Below, one piece after another: positions 43,222-52,277 of a DNA stretch of 64,000 nt (the first letter of the stretch is position 1; every line of letters begins with the position of its first letter). Source of the DNA: Amorphoplanes friuliensis DSM 7358 (GTDB lineage: Bacteria > Actinomycetota > Actinomycetes > Mycobacteriales > Micromonosporaceae). The position numbers and the translations under genes were made by a program. The stretch lies in NCBI RefSeq assembly GCF_000494755.1, contig NC_022657.1:6176001-6240000 (forward strand). The letters are read 5' to 3'. The notes below the pieces were generated by a model. The model was not told the DNA's origin and searched no databases. It saw only the letters and a program-made list of their open reading frames with translations.

Positions 43222-43776
43222 TCAGCCCTTCTTGCCGTCGAAGGCCTTGGCCTGGCAGCTCAGTTCCAGCGGCTCGTTGGGCTCCATCTCGCCCCAGCCG
43301 GGGCCGGGCCACCACTTGCCGTCCTTCTTGACCAGCGGGACGCCCGCCTCGACCAGGCACTCGTGGTAGTTGTCGTTGTCGTCGGCCCAGTACGGGTTCT
43401 TGTCCTCGTCGAGCTCCGGGGCGTACACCGGCATCAGCTTTCCGCAGGCCTTGACCACTTTCTGGTCCGAGGTCGCCATGATGCGGCCGTTGAGTTTCCC
43501 GCTCCCGCGGGCGTCGATGTCGAGCAGGCCCTCCCGGGTCTTGATCGGGACGTCGTTCTCCCTCAGGCATTTCATCCAGGGCTGCTGCATCTGGCGCACC
43601 TCCAGCGCGGTGGTGTCGGGCCGGATGACCGGTGCGGCCGGGGCCTTCGGGGCGGCGGAAGCGCTGGGTGCCTGCAGCGACACCACCTTGGGTGCTTCTT
43701 CCGCCTCCGGGCTGCCGGAGCAGCCGGTCAACAGGGCAAGGGACAGACCTGCAACAGCGATGATCGGCGTACGCAT
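43222..43776 (-). CDS. Unknown lipoprotein of the ABC export operon
   Basis: 184 residues. The lipobox LLTGC gives a lipidated Cys near residue 19, followed by an Ala/Pro linker (about 25-50) and a compact domain with four cysteines (WMKCLREN, VKACGKLMP, YHECLVEAG, ELSCQAK). Similar small lipoproteins sit with MacB-like export systems in actinomycetes. It starts 17 bp after the permease stop and probably acts outside the membrane; its role is unproven. Confidence 0.75.
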   Translation of the reverse strand: MRTPIIAVAGLSLALLTGCSGSPEAEEAPKVVSLQAPSASAAPKAPAAPVIRPDTTALEVRQMQQPWMKCLRENDVPIKTREGLLDIDARGSGKLNGRIMATSDQKVVKACGKLMPVYAPELDEDKNPYWADDNDNYHECLVEAGVPLVKKDGKWWPGPGWGEMEPNEPLELSCQAKAFDGKKG

Positions 43777-43793
43777 GGAGAAGTGACCTTTCG

Positions 43794-44963
43794 TCAGGAG
43801 GTGGCGAGGGCTTCGGTGGGGGTGAGACGGGCGGCCCGCATCGAGGGGTAGACGCCGGCGACGATGCCGACGAGCAGCGCTCCCCCGGTGCCGGCCGCCA
43901 GCGCCGCCGGCGGTATCACCGGTGGCCAGTGCTGGTGCAGGGCGTAGGCGACGGTCGCGGCCGCGCCGAGCACGGTGCCGGCGATCCCGCCGAGCAGGGA
44001 CAGGGCCACGGATTCGGCCAGGAACTGCGTGCGGATCTGGCCGCGGTGTGCGCCCAGGGCCCGGCGCAGGCCGATCTCGCGGCGGCGTTCCAGCACCGAG
44101 ATGACCATCGTGTTGGCCACGCCGATGCCGCCGACCAGCAGGGCGACGCCGGCCAGGCCGAGGAACAGTGCGCTGAACGTGGTGTCGGTGGTGCGTTTGG
44201 CGGCGAGCGCGTCCGACGGCCGTGTCACCCGCACCATGCCCGGCGCGTTGGGGAGCACGGTCGCCGGGAGCACCTCGCGGACCGCCTCGACGGAGGGTTC
44301 GTGGCTGCGCACGTACACGACGGTCGGACGGCCGTCGAAGCCGAGCTCGCGCCGGGCGGCCGGCCAGCCGACCAGGGCCGCGCGGTCGATCTCGGGGGCG
44401 AGCGGAACGGGGTCGAGGATGCCGGTGACGGTGAACCAGCGACCGCCGACGAACAGTTGGGGGCCACCGGCCGGCTCCTGGATGCCGAGCCGCTCGGCGG
44501 CCTCCGCGCCGAGGACCACCGTGGGGAACGTGGGGTCGAACCAGCGTCCGGCGCGGACGGTCCCGTCGAGCAGGGTGAGGATTCCCTCGTCGGCGGCCAG
44601 CACCGTCGTGGCGGCGGAGTTGTCGGCGCGTTCGTTGCGGGCGATGGTGCTGTGGGTGTTGGCCACGGCGGACGCGGCGGTGACCGGGGCGATGCGGGCG
44701 GCCATCGCGGCGGCGTGCTCGTCGAAGGCGACCGGGGGCTGCTGGTCGGGCACGGCGCTGGCCTGCAGCAGGTTGGTGCCGAGCAGGGCCAGGTCACGGC
44801 TGAGGGCCTGCCCGCTGGAGGCGGGGATGCCCATCACCACCACCATGGTGGCGATGCCGATGGAGATGCCGAGTGCGGACAGCGCGGCGCGCATACGGCG
44901 TACCCGCAGGCCCACGAGCCCGAGGGAGACGAGGTCGAGGACCGACAACCGGGAGGTCTTCAC
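43794..44963 (-). CDS. MacB/FtsX-type ABC transporter permease
   Basis: 389 residues. One N-terminal membrane helix (RRMRAALSALGISIGIATMVVVM) precedes a large extracellular MacB_PCD domain (about 45-250) and three C-terminal helices of the FtsX domain (LFLGLAGVALLVGGIGVANTMVISVLERRREIGLRRALGA region). These mechanotransmission permeases export peptides, antibiotics or lipoproteins. ATG 44963 overlaps the ATPase stop by ATGA. Confidence 0.9.
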   Translation of the reverse strand: MKTSRLSVLDLVSLGLVGLRVRRMRAALSALGISIGIATMVVVMGIPASSGQALSRDLALLGTNLLQASAVPDQQPPVAFDEHAAAMAARIAPVTAASAVANTHSTIARNERADNSAATTVLAADEGILTLLDGTVRAGRWFDPTFPTVVLGAEAAERLGIQEPAGGPQLFVGGRWFTVTGILDPVPLAPEIDRAALVGWPAARRELGFDGRPTVVYVRSHEPSVEAVREVLPATVLPNAPGMVRVTRPSDALAAKRTTDTTFSALFLGLAGVALLVGGIGVANTMVISVLERRREIGLRRALGAHRGQIRTQFLAESVALSLLGGIAGTVLGAAATVAYALHQHWPPVIPPAALAAGTGGALLVGIVAGVYPSMRAARLTPTEALATS

Positions 44964-45640
44964 CGCTGCCTCGTGTCGGCGATGATGCGGCCGTCGCGCA
45001 GTTCGACCCGCCGCGGGAGGGCCGCGGCGATGTCCCGGTCGTGGGTGATCACCGCGATGGTGGTCCCTTCGGTGTGGAGCCGGACGAGCAGGTCCAGCAC
45101 GGCGTGACCGGTCGCGGTGTCGAGGGCGCCGGTGGGTTCGTCGGCCAGCACCAGCGCGGGCCGGGTGGCGAGGGCGCGGGCGATGGCCACGCGCTGTTTC
45201 TCCCCGCCGGACAGTTGTTGCGGCTGGTGCTCGAGCCGGTGACCGAGACCGACACGGTCGAGCGCTTCCTGGGCCACCGCACGCCGCTTGCGCCGGGGTA
45301 CGCCCGCGTAGAGCAGCCCGGTCGCGACGTTCTCGGTGGCCGTGAAGCCGTCGGTGAGGTGGAACTGCTGGAAGACGAAGCCGATGCTGCGCCCGCGCAG
45401 TGCGGACAATCGGCGATCGGAGAGCGTGCTCACGTCGTACCCCTGAACGGTGACCGTGCCGTGAGTGGGCCGATCGAGCGTGCCCATGACGTTGAGCAGG
45501 GTGGATTTGCCGGAGCCGGAGGCGCCGACGATGGCGAGCAGGTCGCCTGCGGCGACGGTGAGCGAGACGCGGTCGAGGGCGGTGACACCGCCGCGGTAGA
45601 CCATGCTGACGTCGTCGACGGCCAGGACGTCGGTGGTCAC
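44960..45640 (-). CDS. ABC transporter ATP-binding protein (MacB/LolD type)
   Basis: 226 residues. Walker A GASGSGKSTLLNVMG, Q-loop VFQQFHL, signature QLSGGEKQRVAIARAL, Walker B LVLADEPTGALD and the switch His in VITHDRDIA are all intact. GTG 45640 overlaps the adaptor stop by GTGA. It is paired with the FtsX-type permease and a periplasmic-adaptor-like protein. Confidence 0.92.
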   Translation of the reverse strand: MTTDVLAVDDVSMVYRGGVTALDRVSLTVAAGDLLAIVGASGSGKSTLLNVMGTLDRPTHGTVTVQGYDVSTLSDRRLSALRGRSIGFVFQQFHLTDGFTATENVATGLLYAGVPRRKRRAVAQEALDRVGLGHRLEHQPQQLSGGEKQRVAIARALATRPALVLADEPTGALDTATGHAVLDLLVRLHTEGTTIAVITHDRDIAAALPRRVELRDGRIIADTRQR

Positions 45641-46698
45641 GAGGCGGTCACCACCAGGGTGCCTTCGTCGAGGCCGTCGCCGCTGACCTCGACCAGGCCC
45701 TTGGCGAACATCCCGGTCTCGACCGCGACCAGCGCCCCGCCTGCGATCTGCACGGCGTGGCCGCCCTCGCTCAGCGCGAGCAGCGCCGCGACCGGCACCG
45801 CCAGGACGTCGTCGCGGGACTCCCCCTGGAACGACACCTGAACCGGCGCGGAGTCGAGTTTCCGGACCGCCTTGGCGTCCTTGATCGTCACCGTGACGTC
45901 GACCTCCGCCGCGGCGCCCTCGTCCGCACCCTGCTCGGGTTCGCGGGCGTCCCGGTCGATCCGGGTGACCGTGCCGGGTGTCGTACGGCCGCCGGGCAGC
46001 TCCACCTGGACGGCGGTCCCGGCGCGGATCGTGTCGAGCTCGGCCGTCGCCACCGGGACCGTGACGGCTTTTGCGCTGCCGGTCAGGGTGAGCACGCCCT
46101 CGGCCGCGGGATCGCCGAGCTGCGCCGTGATCTGCCCGACCCGGGCCGGTCCGGGCAGCACGACAACGTCGGCCGGGTCGATCGTTCCGGTCACCGCCAG
46201 CCCGGCTTCCTGCTGCCATTTCCTGACCGCCTGGATGGTGCCGGCCGTGTAGACGGCGTCGCCGGGGCGGGGCTTGTGCACCGGCTGGTCGCCGGTCCGG
46301 TAGCCGAGGGCGCGCAGGTTGTCCACCACCACGCGGACGTCGCGGCCGTTCAGCCCGGCGGTGTCGAGCTTGCGGAACAGCGGTGTCGAGCCGTAGAGCA
46401 CCACCACGGGGTGGTCGTCGTTGCGGTAGAGCGGCCGGCCCCGTTTCACCGTCGCGCCGACCGCCGGCAGCCACGTCACCGTCCCCTCGGGCGCTTTGAT
46501 CGCCTTCGGTGCGCCGTACCCGAGGGTGCCGGGCATGGTCCGGGCCGTGGACAGGTCGGTGCGCTCGACCGCCACCGTCGCCACGGTCGTGGCCGGTGGG
46601 CGGGACCGCACCGGGGTGTCGTCGCGCTGCCACACCACGATGCCGCCGCCGGCCGCCACGACCGCGGCGACCAGCACGGACAGCTGCCGCTTTCTCAT
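45637..46698 (-). CDS. HlyD/efflux adaptor-like membrane fusion protein with peptidoglycan-binding domain
   Basis: 353 residues. An N-terminal membrane anchor (RKRQLSVLVAAVVAAGGGIVV) leads to a biotinyl-lipoyl-like half (TMPGTLGYG, APEGTVTWLPAVGATVKRGRPLY). An inserted PG_binding_1-like stretch (VVVDNLRALGYRTGDQ, TIQAVRKWQQEAGLAVTGTID) is followed by a beta-barrel domain (VPVAALLALSEGGHAVQ). In Gram-positives this type links the permease to the cell wall. ATG 46698 is chosen over GTG 46707. Confidence 0.88.
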   Translation of the reverse strand: MRKRQLSVLVAAVVAAGGGIVVWQRDDTPVRSRPPATTVATVAVERTDLSTARTMPGTLGYGAPKAIKAPEGTVTWLPAVGATVKRGRPLYRNDDHPVVVLYGSTPLFRKLDTAGLNGRDVRVVVDNLRALGYRTGDQPVHKPRPGDAVYTAGTIQAVRKWQQEAGLAVTGTIDPADVVVLPGPARVGQITAQLGDPAAEGVLTLTGSAKAVTVPVATAELDTIRAGTAVQVELPGGRTTPGTVTRIDRDAREPEQGADEGAAAEVDVTVTIKDAKAVRKLDSAPVQVSFQGESRDDVLAVPVAALLALSEGGHAVQIAGGALVAVETGMFAKGLVEVSGDGLDEGTLVVTAS

Positions 46699-46735
46699 GG
46701 ATCCCACCGTGGCGACGATTCGTCGGCGCCTCGTC

Positions 46736-46757
46736 AGCGATTTGTCGAGCGATTGTC
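46736..46757. promoter_or_regulatory. Direct repeats between the export operon and its regulator
   Basis: AGCGATTTGTC (46736-46746) and AGCGATTGTC (46748-46757) lie in the 101-bp gap between divergent genes, with starts 12 bp apart. GACGATTCGTC (46714-46724) is a third related copy. This fits a site for the OmpR-type regulator at 46800. Confidence 0.5.
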
Positions 46758-46799
46758 AGGTTTCCCGGCGGTCGTGAACGCGCGTCCTACAGTCATGCG

Positions 46800-47492
46800 G
46801 TGCCAGCCAGAATCTTGATCGCGGAGGACGACCCCCGGCAGGCCGAGATCGTCCGCCGCTACCTGCAGGCGGCCGGCTGGGACCCGGTGGTCGCCGGCGA
46901 CGGCCGGGCCGCGATCGAGGCGGTCCGCCGGCGCGTGCCCGACCTGCTCATCCTGGACGTGCTGATGCCCGAGATCGACGGCCGGGACGTGTGCCGGGTG
47001 CTGCGCGTCGACTACGACCTGCCGATCCTGATGCTCACCGCCCGTTCCAGCGCCGACGACCGGGTGCTGGGCCTCGAGCTCGGCGCGGACGACTATCTGA
47101 GCAAGCCCTACGACCCGCGCGAGCTGGTCGCGCGGGTCCGCGCCCTGCTGCGCCGGGCCGCCCCCAGACCCGGGGCGGGCTCCTTCCTGCGGGTCGGCGC
47201 GCTCACCGTCGACCCGGCGGGCCACACGGTACGCAGGAACAACACCGCCGTGACCTGCACCCGCGGCGAGTTCGCGGTGCTCGCGGCGATGGCCGCCGAG
47301 CCGGGACGGGTCTTCACCCGCCGGCAGCTCGTCGAGCGGATCAGCGGCCTCGACCGCAACGCCACCGACCGTGGCATCGACATGCACGTGGTCAATCTGC
47401 GGCGCAAGCTGGAGGACGACCCGCGTCACCCGGCGTACCTGCTGACGGTGCACGGCGTCGGGTACAAGCTGGTCGACGGGTCGGCGGCATGA
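46800..47492 (+). CDS. OmpR-family response regulator of the export system
   Basis: 230 residues from GTG 46800. Receiver: IAEDDPRQ, Asp in LLILDVLMPEIDG, LTARSS, LSKPYDPRE. Winged helix: TRGEFAVLAAMAAEPGRVFTRRQLVERISG, GIDMHVVNLRRKLEDD, LTVHGVGYKLV. It is divergent from the adaptor/ABC/lipoprotein operon and overlaps its kinase by ATGA. It probably induces export in response to envelope stress or an antimicrobial; direct repeats lie in the shared promoter. Confidence 0.92.
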   Translation: MPARILIAEDDPRQAEIVRRYLQAAGWDPVVAGDGRAAIEAVRRRVPDLLILDVLMPEIDGRDVCRVLRVDYDLPILMLTARSSADDRVLGLELGADDYLSKPYDPRELVARVRALLRRAAPRPGAGSFLRVGALTVDPAGHTVRRNNTAVTCTRGEFAVLAAMAAEPGRVFTRRQLVERISGLDRNATDRGIDMHVVNLRRKLEDDPRHPAYLLTVHGVGYKLVDGSAA

Positions 47493-49237
47493 GCCGCTCG
47501 GTCCCGGTGCACCGCAGCCTAGTCGTCCGCCTGCTGGGCACCTCGGTCCTGATCGTCGTCCTGGCGGTGGCGACGGCCGCCTGGCTGGCCGCCAAGACCG
47601 CGACCCGGGCGGTGCAGGAGGAACGCGGCCAGTCACTGGCCGGCGACTCGCAGATCTACGACACGCTGCTCGGCTTTGCGGCCGGCCACCGCAGCTGGAA
47701 CGGCATCGAGCTGACCGTGCGGTCGCTGAGCGAGGAGACCGGCCGCCAGATCACCCTGACCAGGGTCGACGGCACACCCATCGCCGCCTCGCACCCGGGT
47801 GTCGCCCTGCCGGACCGGCCCACCGCGGTCGTCGATCCGCTCGGCGGCGGCACCGGGGTGATCGACGCGCGCGCGGTCGGGCCGTACCGGCTCCCCGAGA
47901 GGGACCGGGCCGCCCAGCGCGACCTGGCCGAGGACCGCCTGGACTGCCTGCGGGACCAGGGCTTCCAGGCGACCCTGCAGACGACACCGAGCGGGCGTTC
48001 GGTCGTGCGGATGGCCGACCGCAACCCGCGGCTGTCCGAGGAGTGCTCGTTTCGCGAGGACTCACCCACCACCACCGAACGCGAAGCTCTCGAAAAGCTC
48101 AAATACCTGGTCAACCCGTGCCTCAAGGACCGTCACCTGCCCGAGATCGACTTCTACAGCGCCGACTTCACGTGGCAGTACCACGCGCAGAACATCGGCG
48201 GGAGCACCCAGGACATCCAGGACTGCGTGGACAACGCCCGGCGGATGCAGCTGCGGCCGTACGTCGCGCCGCCGGCCCGCCTCTATCTGAGCATCCCGGC
48301 CCGCGCGCCGACCCCGGTCTTCGATCTGTCGGCGGCCAGCACCCTGCGCATCGCCGGAGCCACGGCGTTTGTCCTGCTCGTCGCCGTCGCCGCGACGCTG
48401 CTCGTGGGGCTGCGCCTGGTCCGGCCGCTGCGCGCGCTCACCGCCGCCGCGGACAGCGCCACCCACCGTCCGGCCCCGGTGACGATCGCCCGCAACGACG
48501 AGATCGGCCGGCTCGCCACCGCCCTCAACGACCTCGCCGAACGCAGCGAACGCGGCGAGGACCAGCGCCGCACCATGGTCAACGACATCGCCCACGAGCT
48601 GCGCAGCCCGCTCACCATCATCCGCGGCTGGCTGACCGCCGGGCAGGACGGCCTCGCCGACCTGGACCAGGACCTGGTACGCCTGCTGCTCGAGGAGTCC
48701 GGCCTGCTCCAGCACATCGTCGACGACCTCGCGGACCTGGCGGACGCCGACGCCGGCACCCTGACCCTGACGCCGGGCGACCACCCGATCGCCGATCTGC
48801 TGGCCCAGGTCGCCGAGGCGCACCGGGCGGCGGCCGACCGCGGGGGCGTCGACCTGCGCGTCACGGTCGCGGCGGGGACGCGGGCGGTGGTCGACCCGGT
48901 CCGCTTCCGGCAGATCGTCGGCAACCTGCTCGCGAACGCGATCCGGCACACCCCGGCGGGTGGCGCGGTCGAGGTCCGGGCCCGCCTGGAGACCGGCGAT
49001 CTGCTGGTCGAGGTGGCCGACAGCGGTGAAGGCATCGGCGCGTCGGACCTGCCGCACGTCTTCGACCGCTTCTGGCGTGCGGACAAGGCCCGCGGCCGGG
49101 CCACCGGCGGGAGCGGCCTGGGCCTGTCGATCGCCCGGCGCCTGTCGCAGGCCCACGGCGGCGAGCTCACCGCGTTCAGCACGGTGGGCGTCGGCAGCGT
49201 CTTCACCGTACGGCTGCCGGCGCCCGGCCCCGGCTGA
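47489..49237 (+). CDS. Sensor histidine kinase with large extracellular domain
   Basis: 582 residues. A first membrane helix (VVRLLGTSVLIVVLAVATAAWLA), an outside domain of about 240 residues with several cysteines (LDCLRDQ, SEECSFRED, VNPCLKDRH, IQDCVDN), a second helix (ATAFVLLVAVAATLLVGL), HAMP, HisKA with His in NDIAHELRSPLT, and HATPase (NLLANAIRHTPAGG, DSGEGIGASDL, GGSGLGLSIARR). The four cysteines may form disulfides and the domain likely senses an extracellular ligand for the export system. Confidence 0.92.
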   Translation: MSRSVPVHRSLVVRLLGTSVLIVVLAVATAAWLAAKTATRAVQEERGQSLAGDSQIYDTLLGFAAGHRSWNGIELTVRSLSEETGRQITLTRVDGTPIAASHPGVALPDRPTAVVDPLGGGTGVIDARAVGPYRLPERDRAAQRDLAEDRLDCLRDQGFQATLQTTPSGRSVVRMADRNPRLSEECSFREDSPTTTEREALEKLKYLVNPCLKDRHLPEIDFYSADFTWQYHAQNIGGSTQDIQDCVDNARRMQLRPYVAPPARLYLSIPARAPTPVFDLSAASTLRIAGATAFVLLVAVAATLLVGLRLVRPLRALTAAADSATHRPAPVTIARNDEIGRLATALNDLAERSERGEDQRRTMVNDIAHELRSPLTIIRGWLTAGQDGLADLDQDLVRLLLEESGLLQHIVDDLADLADADAGTLTLTPGDHPIADLLAQVAEAHRAAADRGGVDLRVTVAAGTRAVVDPVRFRQIVGNLLANAIRHTPAGGAVEVRARLETGDLLVEVADSGEGIGASDLPHVFDRFWRADKARGRATGGSGLGLSIARRLSQAHGGELTAFSTVGVGSVFTVRLPAPGPG

Positions 49238-49241
49238 GATC

Positions 49242-49262
49242 GCCGCCCTGAGGCCCGGCGGC
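49242..49262. terminator. Short hairpin between convergent kinase genes
   Basis: GCCGCC (49242-49247) pairs with GGCGGC (49257-49262) over a 9-nt loop in the 25-bp gap between two convergent genes. It may serve as a weak two-way terminator. Confidence 0.35.
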
Positions 49263-50315
49263 TCAGGCGTGGGGACGGGGCAGGCGGACGGCGATGCGCA
49301 GGCCGCCGTCGTCCAGTGAGGTCGCGGCGATCGTGCCGTCGTGGGCCCGCACGATCGACCGGGCGATCGTCAGGCCCAGCCCGCTGCCGCCACTGTGGTC
49401 GATGCGGCCGGTGGCCAGGCGGGTGAACGGCTCGAACAGCCGCGCCACCTCCTCGGCCGGGACCATCGGGCCGGTGTTCTCCACGATCAGCGCGCTGCCC
49501 GCCGTACCGACGGTGACCGTGACGGTGCCCCCCGGCCGGTTGTACTTGACGGCGTTGTGGACCAGGTTGCGGACCAGACGCTCGAGCAGCACGCCGTCGC
49601 CCTCGACCGTGAGCGGGCTCAGGTCGGTCGTGATCTTCACGTCGGCGTCCGCGGCGGCCCGCACGTGCGCGTCGGTGACACCGGCGGCGATGGTGTCGAG
49701 CGCCTGCGGAGTCCGTGCGGTCAGCCCCTGGTCGGCCTGGCTGAGCACCAGCAGGCCCTCGATCAGGCGCTCGTTGCGGGCGTTGGTCTCCAGCAGCTGT
49801 CCGGCGAGCAGCGCCGACTGCTCCGGCGTCAGCGGTTCGGCCATGCCGACCTCGATCAGCGTGCGCTGCAGGGCGAGCGGGGTGCGCAGCTCGTGGGAGG
49901 CGTTCGCCGCAAAACTGCGCTGGCCTTCGTACCCGGCGGCGATGCCGTTCATCATCGTGTCGAGCGCCCGGCCCAATCTTTTGAGCTCGTCGCGCCCGCG
50001 GCCCGGACGGATCCGGTGGCCGAGATTCTGCGGGCCCACCTGGTCGATGACCGGCAGCATCCGGCGCAGGGGTGCCAGCACCCACCACACCAGCAGAGGC
50101 ACGAGCAGCACCGAGGCAGCGAGCACGATCGCGTACTGGATCGGGTCGTCGACCGGGATCTTCTGGGTGATCCGGCAGGCCATGCCGTCGACAGCCTCGG
50201 TGCAGGGGTCGTAGACCGGCGGTGTCCAGGGCAGCTTCCAATAGAGGAATGCGGCGACAAAAACAAAGGTCACCGTGGCGAACACCGCACCGGCCAGACG
50301 AGCGCGCAGTCCCAT
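49263..50315 (-). CDS. Sensor histidine kinase (paralogue of 28641-29753)
   Basis: 350 residues, the same layout as its paralogue: two membrane helices around a short outside loop with PCTEAVDGMACR, HAMP (LPVIDQVGPQNLGHRIRPG), HisKA with His in ANASHELRTPLALQ, and HATPase (VHNAVKYNRPGGTV, ENTGPMVP, HSGGSGLGLTIARS). It is the second gene after its regulator (28-bp gap) and converges on the kinase of the export system. The shared PQNLGHR HAMP motif marks the two paralogues as a recent family expansion. Confidence 0.92.
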   Translation of the reverse strand: MGLRARLAGAVFATVTFVFVAAFLYWKLPWTPPVYDPCTEAVDGMACRITQKIPVDDPIQYAIVLAASVLLVPLLVWWVLAPLRRMLPVIDQVGPQNLGHRIRPGRGRDELKRLGRALDTMMNGIAAGYEGQRSFAANASHELRTPLALQRTLIEVGMAEPLTPEQSALLAGQLLETNARNERLIEGLLVLSQADQGLTARTPQALDTIAAGVTDAHVRAAADADVKITTDLSPLTVEGDGVLLERLVRNLVHNAVKYNRPGGTVTVTVGTAGSALIVENTGPMVPAEEVARLFEPFTRLATGRIDHSGGSGLGLTIARSIVRAHDGTIAATSLDDGGLRIAVRLPRPHA

Positions 50316-50343
50316 CAGATCAGGACCTTCATCGCAGGACCTT

Positions 50344-51015
50344 TCATCGCAGGCCGAGGCGGTAGCCGGCTCGCGGCACGGTCTGCACGACCTGCGGTTC
50401 GCCGAGCTTGCGGCGCAGCGTGGAGACGGTCACCCGCACCACGTTGGTGAACGGGTCGGTGTGCTCGTCCCAGACCTGCTCCAGCAGATCCTCGGTGGTG
50501 ACCGCCTGCCCCTGGGCACGCATCAGCGTGTGCAGGACGCCGAACTCCTTGTGGGTCAGCGCCAGCGGCCGGCCGGCCCGGCTCGCGGTGCGCGTCGCCA
50601 CCTCCAGCACGACCCCGTCACGCTGCAGGACCGGCGGCAGGGCCGGAGCCGTACGCCGCGCCAGCACCTGCACCCGCGCGATCAACTCGGCGAACGCGAA
50701 CGGCTTGGTCAGGTAGTCGTCGGCGCCGAGCCCGAGCCCTTCGACCCGGTCGTAGACGCCGCACGCCGCGGTGAGCAGCAGCACCCGCGTCCCGACCTGG
50801 TGCTCACCGATCCAGCGGCACACGTCGTCGCCGGTTCCGCCGGGCATGTCACGGTCGAGCACCGCCACGTCGTACCGGTTGATCTGGATCTTCTCGATGG
50901 CCTGCTCACCGTCGTAGGCGACGTCGACGGCCATGGCCGCACGCCGCAGGCCCACCGCGATCGTCTCGGCCAACAGCCGCTCGTCATCCGCCACCAGCAC
51001 TCGCACGCAGGCCAT
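50344..51015 (-). CDS. OmpR-family response regulator (paralogue of 29750-30409)
   Basis: 223 residues from ATG 51015; GTG 51006 would match the start of its paralogue. Receiver: RVLVADDERLLAETIAVGLRR, Asp in YDVAVLDRDMPGGTGDDVC, LTAACG, LTKPF. Winged helix: THKEFGVLHTLMRAQGQAVTTEDLLEQVWDEH, VSTLRRKLGEPQVVQTV. Direct repeats with an 11-bp period lie 14 bp before the start, so it probably regulates itself. The glycosyltransferase operon just upstream on the same strand has a similar site. Confidence 0.92.
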   Translation of the reverse strand: MACVRVLVADDERLLAETIAVGLRRAAMAVDVAYDGEQAIEKIQINRYDVAVLDRDMPGGTGDDVCRWIGEHQVGTRVLLLTAACGVYDRVEGLGLGADDYLTKPFAFAELIARVQVLARRTAPALPPVLQRDGVVLEVATRTASRAGRPLALTHKEFGVLHTLMRAQGQAVTTEDLLEQVWDEHTDPFTNVVRVTVSTLRRKLGEPQVVQTVPRAGYRLGLR

Positions 51016-51028
51016 GCTGCCACGACCG

Positions 51029-51047
51029 GGATAAGGCGTGGATAAGG
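51029..51047. promoter_or_regulatory. 11-bp-period GGATAAGG direct repeat, candidate autoregulatory site
   Basis: GGATAAGG occurs at 51029-51036 and again at 51040-51047, exactly 11 bp apart, immediately upstream of the response regulator. Identical half-sites one helical turn apart are the usual OmpR-family site. Confidence 0.65.
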
Positions 51048-51068
51048 TCGCGGTTTCCGGCGCCGCAT

Positions 51069-52277
51069 TCATGCGACAAGGAAGGTGCCGGCCATGAAAA
51101 TGACGAGGAATACGGCTTGCAGGGCGACGCCGATCATCAGCACGGTGCGGTCGACCACCTCATTCGCACCCATGCGCGCCAGCACCAGGAAAATAGCTAC
51201 CGCTTCCATGGAGTAACGCGCCGCTGACTGCATGGAACGGCCCGCAACTTCGGTCGACATCAGCAGGACAAGCGTGATTGCGCCGTGCACCACGAGATAT
51301 CTCTGATCGGGCCGGAATTTGAACGGGCCTTTCACGCACAGGACGAGCAACAGCACGGCGACCAGGACGGTGCCGGCGTCCAGGATCGCGCTGAGGGTGG
51401 TCTTGTCGAGCGGCCCGTGCCCGGCGATCTGCTGGACCGAGGTCAGCCAGGCCTGGCCCGGGACCGTGTAACGCCGCCCCCACTGGTCCTGGGCGATGCT
51501 GAACTGGACGGGGCTGCCCAGCTCCACCAGGCAGTAGATGCTGTAGGCGACGACCCCGAGGGGCACCAGGGCCAGGCTCAGCACGTCCCGCCGGATCAGA
51601 CGTGGCCGCCAGCCGACCTGACGCAGGTACTCGACGGCCAGGGGTGCGAGCAGCAGGAGGCCGAAGAGCCGGGTGGCCGACGACAACGCACCCAGCGCCC
51701 CTGCCAGCCACCAGTGCCCGCGGCGCCCGGCGTAGAGCGCTCCGACCGTCAGCAGCAGGAACAGCGACTCGTTGTAACCGATGAACAGGAAGAACCCCAT
51801 CGGGAACGCGGCCAGGTACCACGAGGCGCGCCGGGCCACCCGCGGCCCGAACTCGTGGTCGGCCAGCCGGTACAGCACAGCGAGAGCACCGAACGCGGCG
51901 GCGTTGGCGACCACCAGGGCGCTGACCAGCCCGCCGCCGGGAAGCACCGGGTCGAAAGCGTGGATGAGCATCGGGTAGAGCGGGAAGAACGCCGGGAATC
52001 CCGGTCCGAGGTGATAACCGCTCTCGGCGATCCGCACGTAGTGCCCGGCGTCCCACCCGTTCCAGCCCAGGGCGATCGACCCCAGCCCGGGAGCCGGCCC
52101 GTTGCCCCGGTAGGTCAGCCAGGCCAGCGCACCCACCATGAGGTGCACGACCACCGAGGCCGACCACACGGCGAGGGCCGCCAGCAGGGCCGATCGCCAG
52201 GGTTTGCGGACCGGTTCCGGCTCGGTCTCCTCGACAACGTCCAGCTCGGGTACGGCGGTGATCGTCGCCGCGGTCAT
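51069..52277 (-). CDS. GT-C mannosyltransferase-like membrane protein (PIG-V type)
   Basis: 402 residues with about ten membrane helices. The first loop has ALGWNGWDAGHYVRIAESGY, where the Trp-Asp pair is the PIG-V/GT-C catalytic signature, then FPAFFPLYPMLIHAF and FLFIGYNESLFLLLTVGALYAGRRGHWW. It likely transfers a sugar from a polyprenyl-phosphate donor on the outer membrane face. It overlaps the GT2 gene stop by ATGA; that GT2 enzyme probably makes its donor. The acceptor is unknown. Confidence 0.87.
   Translation of the reverse strand: MTAATITAVPELDVVEETEPEPVRKPWRSALLAALAVWSASVVVHLMVGALAWLTYRGNGPAPGLGSIALGWNGWDAGHYVRIAESGYHLGPGFPAFFPLYPMLIHAFDPVLPGGGLVSALVVANAAAFGALAVLYRLADHEFGPRVARRASWYLAAFPMGFFLFIGYNESLFLLLTVGALYAGRRGHWWLAGALGALSSATRLFGLLLLAPLAVEYLRQVGWRPRLIRRDVLSLALVPLGVVAYSIYCLVELGSPVQFSIAQDQWGRRYTVPGQAWLTSVQQIAGHGPLDKTTLSAILDAGTVLVAVLLLVLCVKGPFKFRPDQRYLVVHGAITLVLLMSTEVAGRSMQSAARYSMEAVAIFLVLARMGANEVVDRTVLMIGVALQAVFLVIFMAGTFLVA

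Noticed and set aside
45641..46633. Possible N-terminal extension of the ABC ATPase across the adaptor gene
   Set aside because: The extra residues are Arg/Gly/Pro-rich shadow sequence; GTG 45640 with the GTGA overlap is the natural start.
48283..50241. 652-codon minus-strand frame covering the two convergent kinases
   Set aside because: It reads antisense or out of frame through two well-formed histidine kinase genes and has no domain of its own.
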